From Bacteroidia bacterium (GTDB lineage: Bacteria > Bacteroidota > Bacteroidia > B-17B0 > Aurantibacillaceae), in contig BPGX01000002.1 of the NCBI GenBank assembly GCA_026003255.1, positions 1 through 64,000 of the forward strand: a stretch of 64,000 nt of DNA, read 5' to 3'. A program made the translations under genes and the position numbers. Positions within the stretch are counted from its first letter, which is position 1, and each line of letters opens with the position of its first letter. This document shows, in pieces, positions 40,267-51,133 of the stretch. Below the pieces are notes generated by a model. That model was not told the DNA's origin. It saw only the letters and a program-made list of their open reading frames with translations, and searched no databases.

Positions 40267-41549
40267 GAATGATGGATGTAATTATTAAGTACATTTAAGG
40301 TTTTGAATGTAGCACCTTTATGAGCATCAATAAATGAAATAATTGATTTTTGTGCAGAATGATAGAACTCTTTATTGTTAATCAATTGATGAAAAATAAT
40401 GAATACTTCTTCTTCATTTTGTATACTAAAAGCGCCTTTTAACTTTATCAACTCTACTGCTTCATAAAATTTCTGATATTTTTTTCCAAAGATTACAGGT
40501 AGACCATAAACAGCAGGTTCTAAAATACTATGTATTCCATCTGAAAATCCGCCGCCAATGTATGCAATATGCGCAAAGCGATAAATTTTATTGAGTATTC
40601 CAATAGTGTCAATTATTAAAACATCTACTGAATTTAGTTGTGTGTTATTCTTTTCAATTTGTGTGTAACGAAGGTATGTTAATTGATATTTTTCAAACAA
40701 TTGAATTAATTTTTGAATGTTTTTTTCTTCAACTTGATGGGGTGCAATTATGAAACGAATATTGGAAATAGATTGCTTTAATTTTGCCCAAACAGGAATT
40801 AATAATTTTTCATCGGGATACCAGGTACTGCCTGCAATAATGATTTTATGAGATTGACAGAATGCTTTTATTTCATGAAAATTTACTTCTTGCTGTGCAA
40901 TTTCAATAACTCTATCAATTCTTGTATCACCTGCTAAAACAATATCGTTTTCAAAATTTATTTTTTTTAATAATCGTAATGATAATTCATCCTGAACAAA
41001 AATTTTGTCAAAAACCTTAAGAGCATCAATAAAAATAGAACCGTACCATTTGAAGAATGGCTGATGTTTGCGAAATATGGAAGAGATTAAGAAACATTTA
41101 ATATTATATTGTTCTTTTTTTTCTTTTAAGGTGAAAAGGAAGTTTAACCAGAATTCGTATTTTACAAATATTACAATAGAGGGTTTGACTATATCTATAA
41201 AATCATTGGCATTTTGAGGAATATCGTAGGGTAAATAGAAAACATAATCGGCATATTCAAAGTTTTTACGAGCATTAAAACCAGAAGGTGAGAAAAAGGT
41301 AAGAAGTATTTTGTAGTGAGGATACGATGTTTTAATTTGAATAATCAATGGTCTTGCTTGTTCAAATTCGCCTAATGATGAAACGTGAAACCAGATAATT
41401 GGTGCTGTGTTGTTTGATAATTTGTCCTTTAATTGTTTTCTCCAGTTCTTTCTGCCACTTATGGCTTGATGTGCTTTTGAATTGAAGAGGGCGGCTAATC
41501 GTATGATTAAAATTAAACAATAAATAGAAATGGAATATAAGATTTTCAT
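40263..41549 (-). CDS. waaA: 3-deoxy-D-manno-octulosonic acid transferase
   Basis: WFHVSSLGEFEQARPLI; IFVKYEFWLNFLF; AGDTRIDRV; AYIGGGFSDGIHSILEPAVYGLPVIFG. Confidence 0.92.
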   Translation of the reverse strand: MKILYSISIYCLILIIRLAALFNSKAHQAISGRKNWRKQLKDKLSNNTAPIIWFHVSSLGEFEQARPLIIQIKTSYPHYKILLTFFSPSGFNARKNFEYADYVFYLPYDIPQNANDFIDIVKPSIVIFVKYEFWLNFLFTLKEKKEQYNIKCFLISSIFRKHQPFFKWYGSIFIDALKVFDKIFVQDELSLRLLKKINFENDIVLAGDTRIDRVIEIAQQEVNFHEIKAFCQSHKIIIAGSTWYPDEKLLIPVWAKLKQSISNIRFIIAPHQVEEKNIQKLIQLFEKYQLTYLRYTQIEKNNTQLNSVDVLIIDTIGILNKIYRFAHIAYIGGGFSDGIHSILEPAVYGLPVIFGKKYQKFYEAVELIKLKGAFSIQNEEEVFIIFHQLINNKEFYHSAQKSIISFIDAHKGATFKTLNVLNNYIHHS

Positions 41550-41555
41550 ACACGA

Positions 41556-42320
41556 TTAGTCATAAAAAAATATCCCATCGGCTTTGCGATATACTGGTAA
41601 AATCCAACCAAACTTTATACCAGCCAGCATATCGTGGCGAATTTTAGTATCTATTGATGCAGTAGCATAATCGTAATACCGAACATTTTGAGTGATAGCA
41701 TAATAAAACTCTAAACCTATTGTAAAGTTGACAAAACGATTTGATGAAAGATAAGTGTAGCCCAAATAATTGTAAACACAGCCGCCTATTGAAAGTCGGT
41801 CGTAACCTTTTATTCTATCACCTTTTATGGCGGCAATTTTTTGTTGAGCATCGTAGAGTTTTATTTTATGCTGTAAGTAGCCCAATCCAATTTGATAATG
41901 AATACCTCTGTTTTTGTTGTTCCCACCGATGTAGAAAATTTTACCAAAATTTAAAGTCAGATTCCAACCTCTTTCGGTGATTCTCAAATCAGCAGGAAAT
42001 CCTTCGTTGTCAATGACAAAACTTTCGCCACTTGGGGTAGATGTTTTCAGTTGAGACATTACATCTTCTTTAACATTTTTACTAAAAAAGTAGTTACCAT
42101 CAATGGCGAAGAGATAGTTGCTTTTTAATTTGTAAATAGTACTTCCCCCCACACTCATATTGTTTCCAAAACGTTTGCTTAAATCACCATAAGGTATTTG
42201 AAAAGAGGCGTGGAATTGAAAATAAGGAAACGTTAAAGACGAGTCATAAGTAAGTTGAGCAACATTTTTTAAATAAAGTAAATGAAGGAAAAATGTAAAT
42301 GCTATTATTTTATTTTTCAT
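41556..42320 (-). CDS. Hypothetical outer-membrane protein
   Basis: Signal peptide MKNKIIAFTFFLHLLYLKNVAQ and beta-strand pattern; C-terminus GIKFGWILPVYRKADGIFFYD. Confidence 0.6.
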   Translation of the reverse strand: MKNKIIAFTFFLHLLYLKNVAQLTYDSSLTFPYFQFHASFQIPYGDLSKRFGNNMSVGGSTIYKLKSNYLFAIDGNYFFSKNVKEDVMSQLKTSTPSGESFVIDNEGFPADLRITERGWNLTLNFGKIFYIGGNNKNRGIHYQIGLGYLQHKIKLYDAQQKIAAIKGDRIKGYDRLSIGGCVYNYLGYTYLSSNRFVNFTIGLEFYYAITQNVRYYDYATASIDTKIRHDMLAGIKFGWILPVYRKADGIFFYD

Positions 42321-42436
42321 TGCTGCAAAAGTAGTAAATATAAATACATCCACCTATTTTGCTTTGATATGCTGATAGAGTTTTTATTTTACACATCTTT
42401 GAATATTCTGTATTATTGCAAAAAATCATTTTTACA

Positions 42437-43381
42437 ATGCAAGAAATCATTCCGCCTGTAAGTAAAGATATACTGATATCAGAATTAACAAAAGACAGAT
42501 TTGTTCGTTATACTAAAAATGGGAAGAATGAAATCTACATTGTCAATTATCACAATGCGCCTAATGTATTGAGAGAAATAGGAAGATTAAGAGAAATCAC
42601 ATTCAGACACGCCGGCGGCGGAACTGGAAAGGAATTGGATATAGATGAGTTTGATACTTCTGAAAATTGTTATGAACAATTGATTGTCTGGAATCCGGAA
42701 GAAAAAGAAATTGTAGGTTCATACCGATTTATTCTATGTAAAAATGCTTTCGTAAATGGTGAGTTACATCTTGCAACTTCAGAATTATTTCACTTTAGTG
42801 AAAAGTTTATTAAAGAATATGCACCATATACTATTGAGTTAGGACGTTCATTTATTCAGCCGAAGTATCAGCCAACGGAGGATTATCGGAAAGGATTGTT
42901 TAGTTTGGATAATTTATGGGACGGGCTGGGAGCATTGGTAGTAGATTATCCTGATATGCGTTATTTTTTTGGAAAAGTAACGATGTATACGCATTTTAAT
43001 AGAGAAGCACGAGATTTGATTTTAGGATTTATGCGATATTTTTTTCCGGATAATGAACATCTTGTTACACCTATTCATCCGATAGAAATTGAGCACGATA
43101 TTAGTTGGTTTATTGAGAAAATCAAAGGAATGTCTTACAAAGAAGCACATCTTGAACTGACACACGAAGTGAAAAAGAGAGGCGAACGAATACCACCATT
43201 GGTTAATAATTATATGAATTTATCTTCCACAATGAAAACCTTTGGAACAGCGATAAATCCGGGGTTTGGTGGAGTAGAAGAAACAGGGCTGATGGTGACT
43301 ATTGCAGATATTTATCCATCTAAAAAAGACAGGTATATACAGCCCTATATTGAGTATAAGAACAGCAAACAATTAACGTAA
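42437..43381 (+). CDS. GNAT-type N-acyltransferase (OlsB-like family)
   Basis: REIGRLREITFRHAGGGTGKELDIDEFD...IVGSYRFILC...ELGRSFIQPKYQP. Confidence 0.75.
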   Translation: MQEIIPPVSKDILISELTKDRFVRYTKNGKNEIYIVNYHNAPNVLREIGRLREITFRHAGGGTGKELDIDEFDTSENCYEQLIVWNPEEKEIVGSYRFILCKNAFVNGELHLATSELFHFSEKFIKEYAPYTIELGRSFIQPKYQPTEDYRKGLFSLDNLWDGLGALVVDYPDMRYFFGKVTMYTHFNREARDLILGFMRYFFPDNEHLVTPIHPIEIEHDISWFIEKIKGMSYKEAHLELTHEVKKRGERIPPLVNNYMNLSSTMKTFGTAINPGFGGVEETGLMVTIADIYPSKKDRYIQPYIEYKNSKQLT

Positions 43382-43894
43382 TGGAGTAGAATTATTCGTA
43401 GTGTCTGTCTCTGGTTCAAATTCAATACTTAAAGAGTTGACACAATAACGTTTTCCGGTTTGGGTAGGTCCATCGTCAAAGAGATGTCCAAGATGCGAAC
43501 CACAACAAGCACATAAAATTTCGGTTCGAATCATGCCGTAACTATAATCGGGTCTTTTGAGAATACGTTCGTTGTTACCTATTTCATCATCAAAACTGGG
43601 CCAGCCGCAGTGCGATTCAAATTTCATATCGGAAGTAAAAAGTTCATAACCACAGGCCGCACATTTGTAAATGCCCTTTTCAAAATGCATATAATACTTT
43701 CCGCTGAAAGGTGGTTCCGTTCCTTTTTCTCTTAAAATGTGGTATTGTTCAGGCGTGAGAATTTTTTTCCATTCTTCTTCCGTTCTAATGATTTTATTTT
43801 CTGACATAGTCGTTTTATTTTTGAATTGATTTTGACAAAAAGTTAATGAAGAGATTGTAAAAATAAGAAGATATAATAAAATACTGTTTTTCAT
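43373..43894 (-). CDS. msrB: Peptide-methionine (R)-S-oxide reductase, exported
   Basis: CAACGYELFTSDMKFESHCGWPSFDDEI...LCACCGSHLGHLFDDGPTQTGKRYCVNSLSIEF. Confidence 0.95.
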   Translation of the reverse strand: MKNSILLYLLIFTISSLTFCQNQFKNKTTMSENKIIRTEEEWKKILTPEQYHILREKGTEPPFSGKYYMHFEKGIYKCAACGYELFTSDMKFESHCGWPSFDDEIGNNERILKRPDYSYGMIRTEILCACCGSHLGHLFDDGPTQTGKRYCVNSLSIEFEPETDTTNNSTPLR

Positions 43895-43972
43895 TGAGAG
43901 AATAATACTATCTGACAAATTTAAGGGATTTGTTTTTAAAAATAAGGTGAGTGAAAGATAAAATAACAAAAA

Positions 43973-44593
43973 TTAAAAATTATCGAAAAAAGAGTTTTGA
44001 ATTAAAATTTGTTTGAATTCATTGAGAATAAGAGCCGTGGCGCCCCAGATTATTTCATTTTGATAAATAAAAGCAGGAGCATCAATGTTCAGGTTATCTA
44101 CTAATCGGACTTTTGTCAATTGTTTTTTGAATCGGATTAATTCTATTATTGAACAAAATAAAATCTTTTCAACTTCATCAGGATTGAAATGAAAAGTAGG
44201 TGTCTGTGTGGTATAGCATATTATTGGATAAACAATGTGATTGCTCACAGGAATGTATAATTCGGTTAATCTTCGAATAGGAATAATGGTATTTCGAGAA
44301 ATTCCAATTTCTTCTTCACATTCTCGAACGGCGCAATGTTCAATATCTTCATCGGGGTCTAAACGTCCACCGGGAAGTGCGATTTGTCCTTTATGATGGA
44401 GGGAGTTGGCAGTTCTTTTAATAAGTGGAAAAAATATTTGTTGATTGTTTTCATAAAGTAAGATACATACCGCACTTGGAATAGCGTTAGAAGGTTTTTC
44501 AAAATTTCGATTGGTGAAGCTCATTTCTTTATGAGCAGAAATTCCGGGTAGTTCAGCGGATTTAAGATATTGGCAAACTTGTTTGATATTCAT
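43973..44593 (-). CDS. NUDIX hydrolase, CoA pyrophosphatase-like
   Basis: Nudix box GGRLDPDEDIEHCAVRECEEEIGI. Confidence 0.9.
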   Translation of the reverse strand: MNIKQVCQYLKSAELPGISAHKEMSFTNRNFEKPSNAIPSAVCILLYENNQQIFFPLIKRTANSLHHKGQIALPGGRLDPDEDIEHCAVRECEEEIGISRNTIIPIRRLTELYIPVSNHIVYPIICYTTQTPTFHFNPDEVEKILFCSIIELIRFKKQLTKVRLVDNLNIDAPAFIYQNEIIWGATALILNEFKQILIQNSFFDNF

Positions 44594-45543
44594 TTGGTTT
44601 TAGAACTTGTATTATTTAGCCATTTTTCAATTTCATTTTGTTGAAGCGCGATGTAATTTACTCTACTTATCACAGTATCATTTTGAACCAGATAGATGGA
44701 TGGTAAATTTAGTCCAGCAAGATATACAAAAGGTTTCCCTAAAAGCATGCAATAAGGAATGTTAGTGGCTTTTGTGTCATTAAAAAATTTTTGTAAATCA
44801 GCTTCTTCACCATTTAATACAAAATAGAAAGGAAGGTTAGGATTACGTTCTTTCATCAGGCGCATTTTTTTGGCGGCGATTCTACAATGTGGACAGGTTA
44901 AGCTCATAAATGCAATGATGTGTTTACCTTTTTTTAATTCTTGTGGTGGTTGATGTATTTTGGCATATTTAAATAAAGTATCTAATTCAAGTGGGTAAAT
45001 ATCTTCTTTTTTTACGAGATAGTGTTCAGAATAAGATAATTCTACATAGTTTAAAATATGAGGAAGTGCCAGTGATGATAGAGCATTGAGAAGAATAAAA
45101 TATTTTGATTTATTCCAGTCGAAACCATTGTGAAAGAAATAAATTACCAACAGCAATCCTATCATTAAAATGTTTTTAATAAGTGCCTGCAAAGGGGTCA
45201 TAATTATTCGGGTTCCAAAACAACCACAATTTCCAGTATTGCCCTGAAACATTAGTATTGCTGTGAGGTAAATACAAAAAAGAAACAAAACTGCAATGGC
45301 TAATTTAGATGAGAATTTGACTTTTAGATTTGAGATAAGCATTAAACCGATAAAAAATTCTACGCTAATTAAAAAGCGAGCAATAAAGGGCGCTGTATAC
45401 CAATTGGCGATTTTTAGTTCAACAAAAGTAAGTTCAAAAGGTTCAATAGGATATAGCTTTGAATAAGCGGAGTAAATAAAAATTAAACCCAGTATTATAT
45501 TTAGAAAAGTAAGTAGTGAATGTTTAATTTTTGCTTGCATCAA
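44590..45543 (-). CDS. DoxX/MauE-type membrane protein fused to a thioredoxin-like domain
   Basis: N-term YSAYSKLYPIEPFELTFVELKI, GNTGNCGCFGTRI; C-terminal MSLTCPHCRIAAKKM. Confidence 0.8.
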   Translation of the reverse strand: MMQAKIKHSLLTFLNIILGLIFIYSAYSKLYPIEPFELTFVELKIANWYTAPFIARFLISVEFFIGLMLISNLKVKFSSKLAIAVLFLFCIYLTAILMFQGNTGNCGCFGTRIIMTPLQALIKNILMIGLLLVIYFFHNGFDWNKSKYFILLNALSSLALPHILNYVELSYSEHYLVKKEDIYPLELDTLFKYAKIHQPPQELKKGKHIIAFMSLTCPHCRIAAKKMRLMKERNPNLPFYFVLNGEEADLQKFFNDTKATNIPYCMLLGKPFVYLAGLNLPSIYLVQNDTVISRVNYIALQQNEIEKWLNNTSSKTK

Positions 45544-45620
45544 TAGAATTGTTTTAGGGTGTGAAGTTACTGATTTTAATTTTTAAAAAAATAATTGTAC
45601 TTTTGTAGTCAAATTGTTTC

Positions 45621-46496
45621 ATGTTTAGGTTGAGAGCAATTGTAGTTTTATTTTGTGTTATTTCATTTATTTCTGATTGTACAATACAAAAGCGCTTGTA
45701 TCGAAATGGGTTTTATATTGACAGAATAAGTAAGAACAAGGAGATTAAGCAAAGTAATAGTTCAAGATATAATGAAATTAGTTTTAATCCTATTCCTATT
45801 TTGGCCTTGAAAAATGAGAAATTATCAACGGAGTATGTTCAACTGATTAGTGTAAGTAACATTAGGGTACAAAATATAATTGTCCATAAAAAAAATAATA
45901 GAATAATACAGGATAGTTGTAATGATAAACTAATTTTTAGAAATGGAGATATAATAAAAGTTCGTGTAATAGAAGTGTCAGAAGAAAGCGTAAAGTATAA
46001 GCGGTGTGATATGTTAGATGGACCAATTTATTCAGTAGGTATAAATAAGATATATGCAATAGAATATAGAAATGGATATAAAGAATATTTTGAAAACAAA
46101 AAAATACAGGAGAAGATTGTAAGAAGTGATACTGAAAGGCAGTTCCCTCCAAGCTTGACAATTGCATTAATTATTGCTATCACCGGAATTATTGGTTATG
46201 GTTTACTTTTATATCCTTTAATTCCTTTTCTTACGGCCAATGCTAAAAAGAAGATAAAAGAACAACCGGATAAATATAAAGGTTGGGAGTTAAGCGGATG
46301 TTTGTATGCTGGTTCTCTTGTGATTATCGCAATGTTTGTATTAGCTTTATTGTTGATGTTTGCTTTTGAAAGTAGTGCGTTTGGTGGACTTACCTTCAGT
46401 TATTTGTTTTTGTTTTTCTTAATTTTGTTGGGGATAGGTTTATTTATTGCAGCAGCAAACAGTAAACGTACACCTAATAAAGATACTCAATTATGA
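45621..46496 (+). CDS. Lipoprotein/membrane protein, QKRLYR family, paralog 1
   Basis: DCTIQKRLYRNGFYI; DKLIFRNGDIIKVRVIEVSEESVKYKRCDMLDGPIYSVGINKIYAIEYRNG; two C-terminal TM regions. Confidence 0.65.
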   Translation: MFRLRAIVVLFCVISFISDCTIQKRLYRNGFYIDRISKNKEIKQSNSSRYNEISFNPIPILALKNEKLSTEYVQLISVSNIRVQNIIVHKKNNRIIQDSCNDKLIFRNGDIIKVRVIEVSEESVKYKRCDMLDGPIYSVGINKIYAIEYRNGYKEYFENKKIQEKIVRSDTERQFPPSLTIALIIAITGIIGYGLLLYPLIPFLTANAKKKIKEQPDKYKGWELSGCLYAGSLVIIAMFVLALLLMFAFESSAFGGLTFSYLFLFFLILLGIGLFIAAANSKRTPNKDTQL

Positions 46497-47407
46497 AATT
46501 TAAGTATAAGTTTTCGTTATTGTTGATTTCATTTACTCTAATTTTTTTGTTCTCGTGTGATATTCAAAAACGTTTATACAGAAAGGGATATTATTTTGAA
46601 GGATGGAATAAAAAATCGAAAAATCCGATAGTAGTATCAAAAAATGCCTGTTATCAAATACTTTCACCTATTGGTTTAAAAGCAAGTAGAAATTTTAATG
46701 ATGAAACAAAACTGATAGTTGAAAATAAAAAACTTACAACATCACACATCAATACTAAACAAAAGTATAACAAATCGTATGTTCAAAAGCCCGATAGTTG
46801 TGGGGATAAATTATTATTAAAATCTGGTGATGAGTATGTTGTAAAAATAGTGGAAATATCGGATGACATGATTAAGTATAAACGTTGTGATTTTTTAGAT
46901 GGTCCGCTATACACTATTCATAAATCCAAAGTATACATGATTCAATATTCGAATGGAATTATTGAACATATTATTTATGAAGGAGAAAAGATTGAGAAAA
47001 AAACAAATGAATCGACTACAAATGTTTATTCAAATAACAATGCTTTAAAGAAATATCCAAGTGATTATTGGCTAACCATTACGCTATTTATAGTGGGTTG
47101 GTTTTTTGGTTTAGGTGCAATCTCATGGTACATGGCATTGTTTTATGCAAGAAAGACAAGACGAATTATTCAATCCAATCCGTCTCTATACAAGGGGTAT
47201 TTTGAGATGGGACTTATTATGTATTTTTTATTAACGATATTTAGTTTAGCGGCTATTTTGTCTTTTGTTATTGGAATAGTTATCTTTGCTATGGACCCTT
47301 ACTATCCATTGGCTTCTGCAATTGGTTTAGTATTAATAATTATAGGTATACTATTAGCTATACCACTTGTTTATTTTTTCAGGACCTCTAAAAAAACAGA
47401 TTTTTAG
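46493..47407 (+). CDS. Lipoprotein/membrane protein, QKRLYR family, paralog 2
   Basis: [66 protein letters not shown]; two C-terminal TM regions; ATGA overlap with paralog 1. Confidence 0.65.
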   Translation: MKFKYKFSLLLISFTLIFLFSCDIQKRLYRKGYYFEGWNKKSKNPIVVSKNACYQILSPIGLKASRNFNDETKLIVENKKLTTSHINTKQKYNKSYVQKPDSCGDKLLLKSGDEYVVKIVEISDDMIKYKRCDFLDGPLYTIHKSKVYMIQYSNGIIEHIIYEGEKIEKKTNESTTNVYSNNNALKKYPSDYWLTITLFIVGWFFGLGAISWYMALFYARKTRRIIQSNPSLYKGYFEMGLIMYFLLTIFSLAAILSFVIGIVIFAMDPYYPLASAIGLVLIIIGILLAIPLVYFFRTSKKTDF

Positions 47408-48348
47408 GCATTAATCCTTGTAAGTTGATTTTCTAAAAAATCCTGGTAGGTCATACGAATGCCTTCTTCCAATTCAATTTTTGAATACCAACCTAGTTGA
47501 TTCAGGTATGTGAGGTCTAATAATTTTCTTGGTGTTCCGTCGGGTTTACTGGTATCAAATACGATTTCTCCTTCAAAACCTACAATTTTTTTTACCAATT
47601 CTGCCAGTTCTTTGATGCTTATGTCTTTTCCTGTGCCAACATTGACAAATTGTTTTTCATTGTAATTTTTCATCAAGAAAAGACAAGCATCAGCTAAATC
47701 ATCCACATGCATGAGTTCTCTTCTTGGGCTACCGGTTCCCCATACAACAACATGAGGTAGATTGTTGATTTTAGATTCGTGGAACTTACGAATTAATGCG
47801 GGTAAAACATGAGAATTATTTAAATCGTAATTATCATTAGGTCCGTATAAGTTTGTAGGCATGGCGGAAATGAAATTACAACCATATTGGTCTCTATATG
47901 CTTCACACATCTTAATGCCCGTAATTTTTGCAATAGCATAAGGTTCGTTAGTCGGTTCTAAATAGCCCGATAAAAGGTATTCTTCTTTCATGGGTTGTGG
48001 AGCAAATTTGGGATAAATACAAGAAGAACCCAAAAAGAGCAATTTTTTTACACCATACTTATATGCAGAGTGAATCACGTTGTTTTGTATCATTAAATTG
48101 TCATATAAAAATTCTGCACGATAAGTATTGTTTGCCAGAATACCACCTACTTTGGCGGCTGCTAAAAAAACATATTCTGGTTTTTCATTCTTAAAAAATT
48201 CTTCAACCGATTGTTGGTTCCTTAAGTCCAATTCTTTTGATGTTTTTGTGATAATGTTAGTATATCCCTCCTTTTGAAGTTTTCTAACAATAGCAGAACC
48301 TACCATTCCTCTATGTCCTGCCACATATATTTTAGAGTTTTTGTCCAT
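47404..48348 (-). CDS. fcl: GDP-L-fucose synthase
   Basis: [73 protein letters not shown]. Confidence 0.95.
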   Translation of the reverse strand: MDKNSKIYVAGHRGMVGSAIVRKLQKEGYTNIITKTSKELDLRNQQSVEEFFKNEKPEYVFLAAAKVGGILANNTYRAEFLYDNLMIQNNVIHSAYKYGVKKLLFLGSSCIYPKFAPQPMKEEYLLSGYLEPTNEPYAIAKITGIKMCEAYRDQYGCNFISAMPTNLYGPNDNYDLNNSHVLPALIRKFHESKINNLPHVVVWGTGSPRRELMHVDDLADACLFLMKNYNEKQFVNVGTGKDISIKELAELVKKIVGFEGEIVFDTSKPDGTPRKLLDLTYLNQLGWYSKIELEEGIRMTYQDFLENQLTRINA

Positions 48349-48357
48349 ATAAAAATT

Positions 48358-49065
48358 TTAATGCATGGGTACTTCTATGAGTAATAAATCAGATAAGATA
48401 TTTTGGGTTTGAAATGTTATTTTCTTATTTGTATCCCAGATACCAATGGCATCTCTGTTATTGAGCAATTGTTGTGTTATCTCAACTTGCCCATTAATAC
48501 ACATTAAGTATAATCCATTATCTGAATGATGTAATGAATAATCAAAAGATTTTCCTTGTTCCAATAGTATTCTTGATATGTAAGCGTTTTGATGAATGTG
48601 TAGTCCGATTGGTTCATTAAAAGGTGTTACAAGGTAAATTAACTCGTTGTTTTTTAATTCATATTTCATTTGTTCGTAACGTGGTGTTAAATTTTTTTGG
48701 TCAGGAAAAATCCAGATTTGAAATAATTTTACAATTGAGTCACTACTATTTTTTTCTGAATGAAAAATGCCGCTGCCGGCGCTCATCACCTGTACCTCGT
48801 TTTGTTGAATAGTACCTTTGTTACCCATAGAATCTTCGTGAGTAAGCTCCCCTTCAAGCATTATAGTAATTATTTCCATGTCTTTGTGCGGATGAAAATC
48901 AAAACCAGAATGTGGGGCAATGGTATCATCATTTAAAACTCTCAACATTCCAAAATGAATAAGATGAGGATTATACCAATTTGCAAAAGAAAATGAATAA
49001 TAAGTTTTAAGCCAACCGTAGTCAGCATGTCCTCTTTCATTAGCCGGGAAAAGACGAAAGTTCAT
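48358..49065 (-). CDS. Pirin family protein
   Basis: GWLKTYYSFSFANWYNPHLIHFGMLRVLNDDTIAPHSGFDFHPHKDMEIITIMLEGELTHEDSMGN. Confidence 0.92.
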   Translation of the reverse strand: MNFRLFPANERGHADYGWLKTYYSFSFANWYNPHLIHFGMLRVLNDDTIAPHSGFDFHPHKDMEIITIMLEGELTHEDSMGNKGTIQQNEVQVMSAGSGIFHSEKNSSDSIVKLFQIWIFPDQKNLTPRYEQMKYELKNNELIYLVTPFNEPIGLHIHQNAYISRILLEQGKSFDYSLHHSDNGLYLMCINGQVEITQQLLNNRDAIGIWDTNKKITFQTQNILSDLLLIEVPMH

Positions 49066-49070
49066 AAGTT

Positions 49071-50438
49071 TTATTGATATTGAAATGGATGAAATTGAAG
49101 TTGTTGTAAGATGAATTGCTCTGTTTCTGATGAATCCCACTTTTGTTCAATGTTAGGTAATTGCAACACTTTTTGGATGATAGCGTCTTGATAATAACCT
49201 TTTTGCAATGCTTCACTGTAACGAATATCCGGGCGGTATGTAACCATATCGTATAATGGGATCCATTTATCGGGATGAAGTTTGTAAAACCATTGTTCAA
49301 TTTTCTTTTGCAGAATGAACTGTAGATTGGCTGTTTTATCGCGCATTTCAATGTGATTGTCTAATGCTAATTGAGCAATGGCATCTCCGTCTTTTTTTCT
49401 AAGCGTTTGATACTCTTGCAAGATTTTGTGCCAATTTCCGGAGTGTTTATCAATTAGTTCCATTAGTATAACACAATCTTCAAATCCGGCGTTCATTCCT
49501 TGACCATAAAAAGGAGTGATAGCATGTGCAGCATCGCCGATGAGTGCAACTTTGTTAATAACCCATGGATAGCAGCGGACGGTCACAAGAGAAGAAGTAG
49601 GATTTTTGAAAAAATCTTTGATGTAAGTATGCATTAAAGGAACGGCATCGGGGAAATGTGTTTCAAAAAAGTTTTTGACATCGCTTTCTGTTATGAGTTG
49701 TTCAAAGGAATTTTTTCCTTCAAAGGGCATAAAAAGCGTGCAAGTAAAATCACCAGTGGGATTGGGAAGTGCCATCAACATAAATTCTTTGCGTGGCCAG
49801 ATGTGCAGGGCTTCGTGATTATCAAGTTGAAATTTTCCATTAGCATCAGGAGGAATGATGAGTTCTTTATAACCTGTTTCAATGTAAAATTGTTGATACT
49901 GGTAACGGTCATTTTTGATCATCATATTGAGTCGTACAGCAGAGAAGGCACCATCAGCACCGAAAATAATTTCTGCTGATTCGGTTTGTAAATGTTTTGT
50001 CTCAGTATTTTCAAAGGTTGCAGTAGTGTTATTAAAATCAATGTCAATGCATTTTTCATTGAAGTGAAATGAAACATTGGGTAATTGTTCAGCAATATCC
50101 ATTAGCAAGAAGTTAATTTCAGAACGCGACACAGAGTAATTGCATTTTCCATCTGCACTATAAGGTTGAAAATAAGTGGATTTATCAGGTTGGTGAATCA
50201 TTCGCCCATAGACAGGGACGGTAATTTTCATCACTTCATCGTAAACACCGGCTAATTTTAATCCACGAATACCTCTATCACTGAGTGCTAAGTTAATTGA
50301 TTTTCCGGCGTATTGTCTGGTTTTACGCATGTCTGATCGCCGTTCAAATACTTTTACAGTATATCCCTTTTTCCCAAGTAGAATGGCTAATAATGAACCG
50401 ACTAATCCTGCACCAACAATGATAATGGGCTTATTCAT
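49071..50438 (-). CDS. kmo: Kynurenine 3-monooxygenase
   Basis: IIIVGAGLVGSLLAILLGKKGYTVKVFERRSDMRKTRQYAGKSINLALSDRG; LIGDAAHAITPFYGQGMNAGFEDC. Confidence 0.93.
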   Translation of the reverse strand: MNKPIIIVGAGLVGSLLAILLGKKGYTVKVFERRSDMRKTRQYAGKSINLALSDRGIRGLKLAGVYDEVMKITVPVYGRMIHQPDKSTYFQPYSADGKCNYSVSRSEINFLLMDIAEQLPNVSFHFNEKCIDIDFNNTTATFENTETKHLQTESAEIIFGADGAFSAVRLNMMIKNDRYQYQQFYIETGYKELIIPPDANGKFQLDNHEALHIWPRKEFMLMALPNPTGDFTCTLFMPFEGKNSFEQLITESDVKNFFETHFPDAVPLMHTYIKDFFKNPTSSLVTVRCYPWVINKVALIGDAAHAITPFYGQGMNAGFEDCVILMELIDKHSGNWHKILQEYQTLRKKDGDAIAQLALDNHIEMRDKTANLQFILQKKIEQWFYKLHPDKWIPLYDMVTYRPDIRYSEALQKGYYQDAIIQKVLQLPNIEQKWDSSETEQFILQQLQFHPFQYQ

Positions 50439-50491
50439 TTTTTTGAAACAATAATACAAAATTTAATAGGAGAAAAGCAAATGTGAGGTTA

Positions 50492-51133
50492 CTATTCTTC
50501 TTCTTTTAAACTTGGCTTTAATTCTGGCGTTTTAGGTTCTAATACAGGTAAGTTAGCAGATTCGTTTATTGTGTTGTTTTCAGTATCTGATTTTCTTTTT
50601 CTTTTTTTCTTTTTTGGCAATGGGTTGTTAGTAAATTGAGAGGATGAGTCCACATTATGGGTAGTATTTGGCGAAACGTTAGTATTAGTAATAGTTGTGG
50701 TTGTGTTTGATTGTATAACTGTGTTCGTGGTGGTAGCAGGAGATGAAGTAGAGAGAGAATCATTTGAAACATTTTTATTAGAAGATTTCTCAAGGATGCT
50801 ATCTTTGTTTGATTGGGGCAAATGTGTATTAGGGGTTGTATCATAGTATGAGACATCTGTGTTGGAAATATTTTCTTTTGGAGATGAGGGAGATAGTTTT
50901 ACAAAAATGTAAATGATAAATAAAATTATGAGAATTGAAATAGAGATAATTTTGAAGGTGGGATTTTTTAGAATATCGTGTAAAGAAAGTTTAAATGAAG
51001 AATGTTGATGTTTAATATTTTGAAATTCCTGTAATAAGGTTGTTTTTGTTTCTTCAGAAACAGGGATAGTAAAATTTTTTAAAGTTTCTCTGATGTATTC
51101 TTCAATTTGTTTATCTTCATTTAGTTCAGCCAT
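50492..51133 (-). CDS. Single-TM protein, possible anti-sigma-like partner
   Basis: Short cytosolic N-term, one TM (TFKIISISILIILFIIYIFVKL), Ser/Thr/Asn-rich low-complexity exported region; start overlaps stop of upstream ORF. Confidence 0.5.
   Translation of the reverse strand: MAELNEDKQIEEYIRETLKNFTIPVSEETKTTLLQEFQNIKHQHSSFKLSLHDILKNPTFKIISISILIILFIIYIFVKLSPSSPKENISNTDVSYYDTTPNTHLPQSNKDSILEKSSNKNVSNDSLSTSSPATTTNTVIQSNTTTTITNTNVSPNTTHNVDSSSQFTNNPLPKKKKRKRKSDTENNTINESANLPVLEPKTPELKPSLKEEE

Noticed and set aside
47404-47407. Convergent tail overlaps (40263-40266, 43373-43381, 47404-47407) as regulatory antisense
   Set aside because: Overlaps of a few nt are common in compact genomes; no extra evidence.
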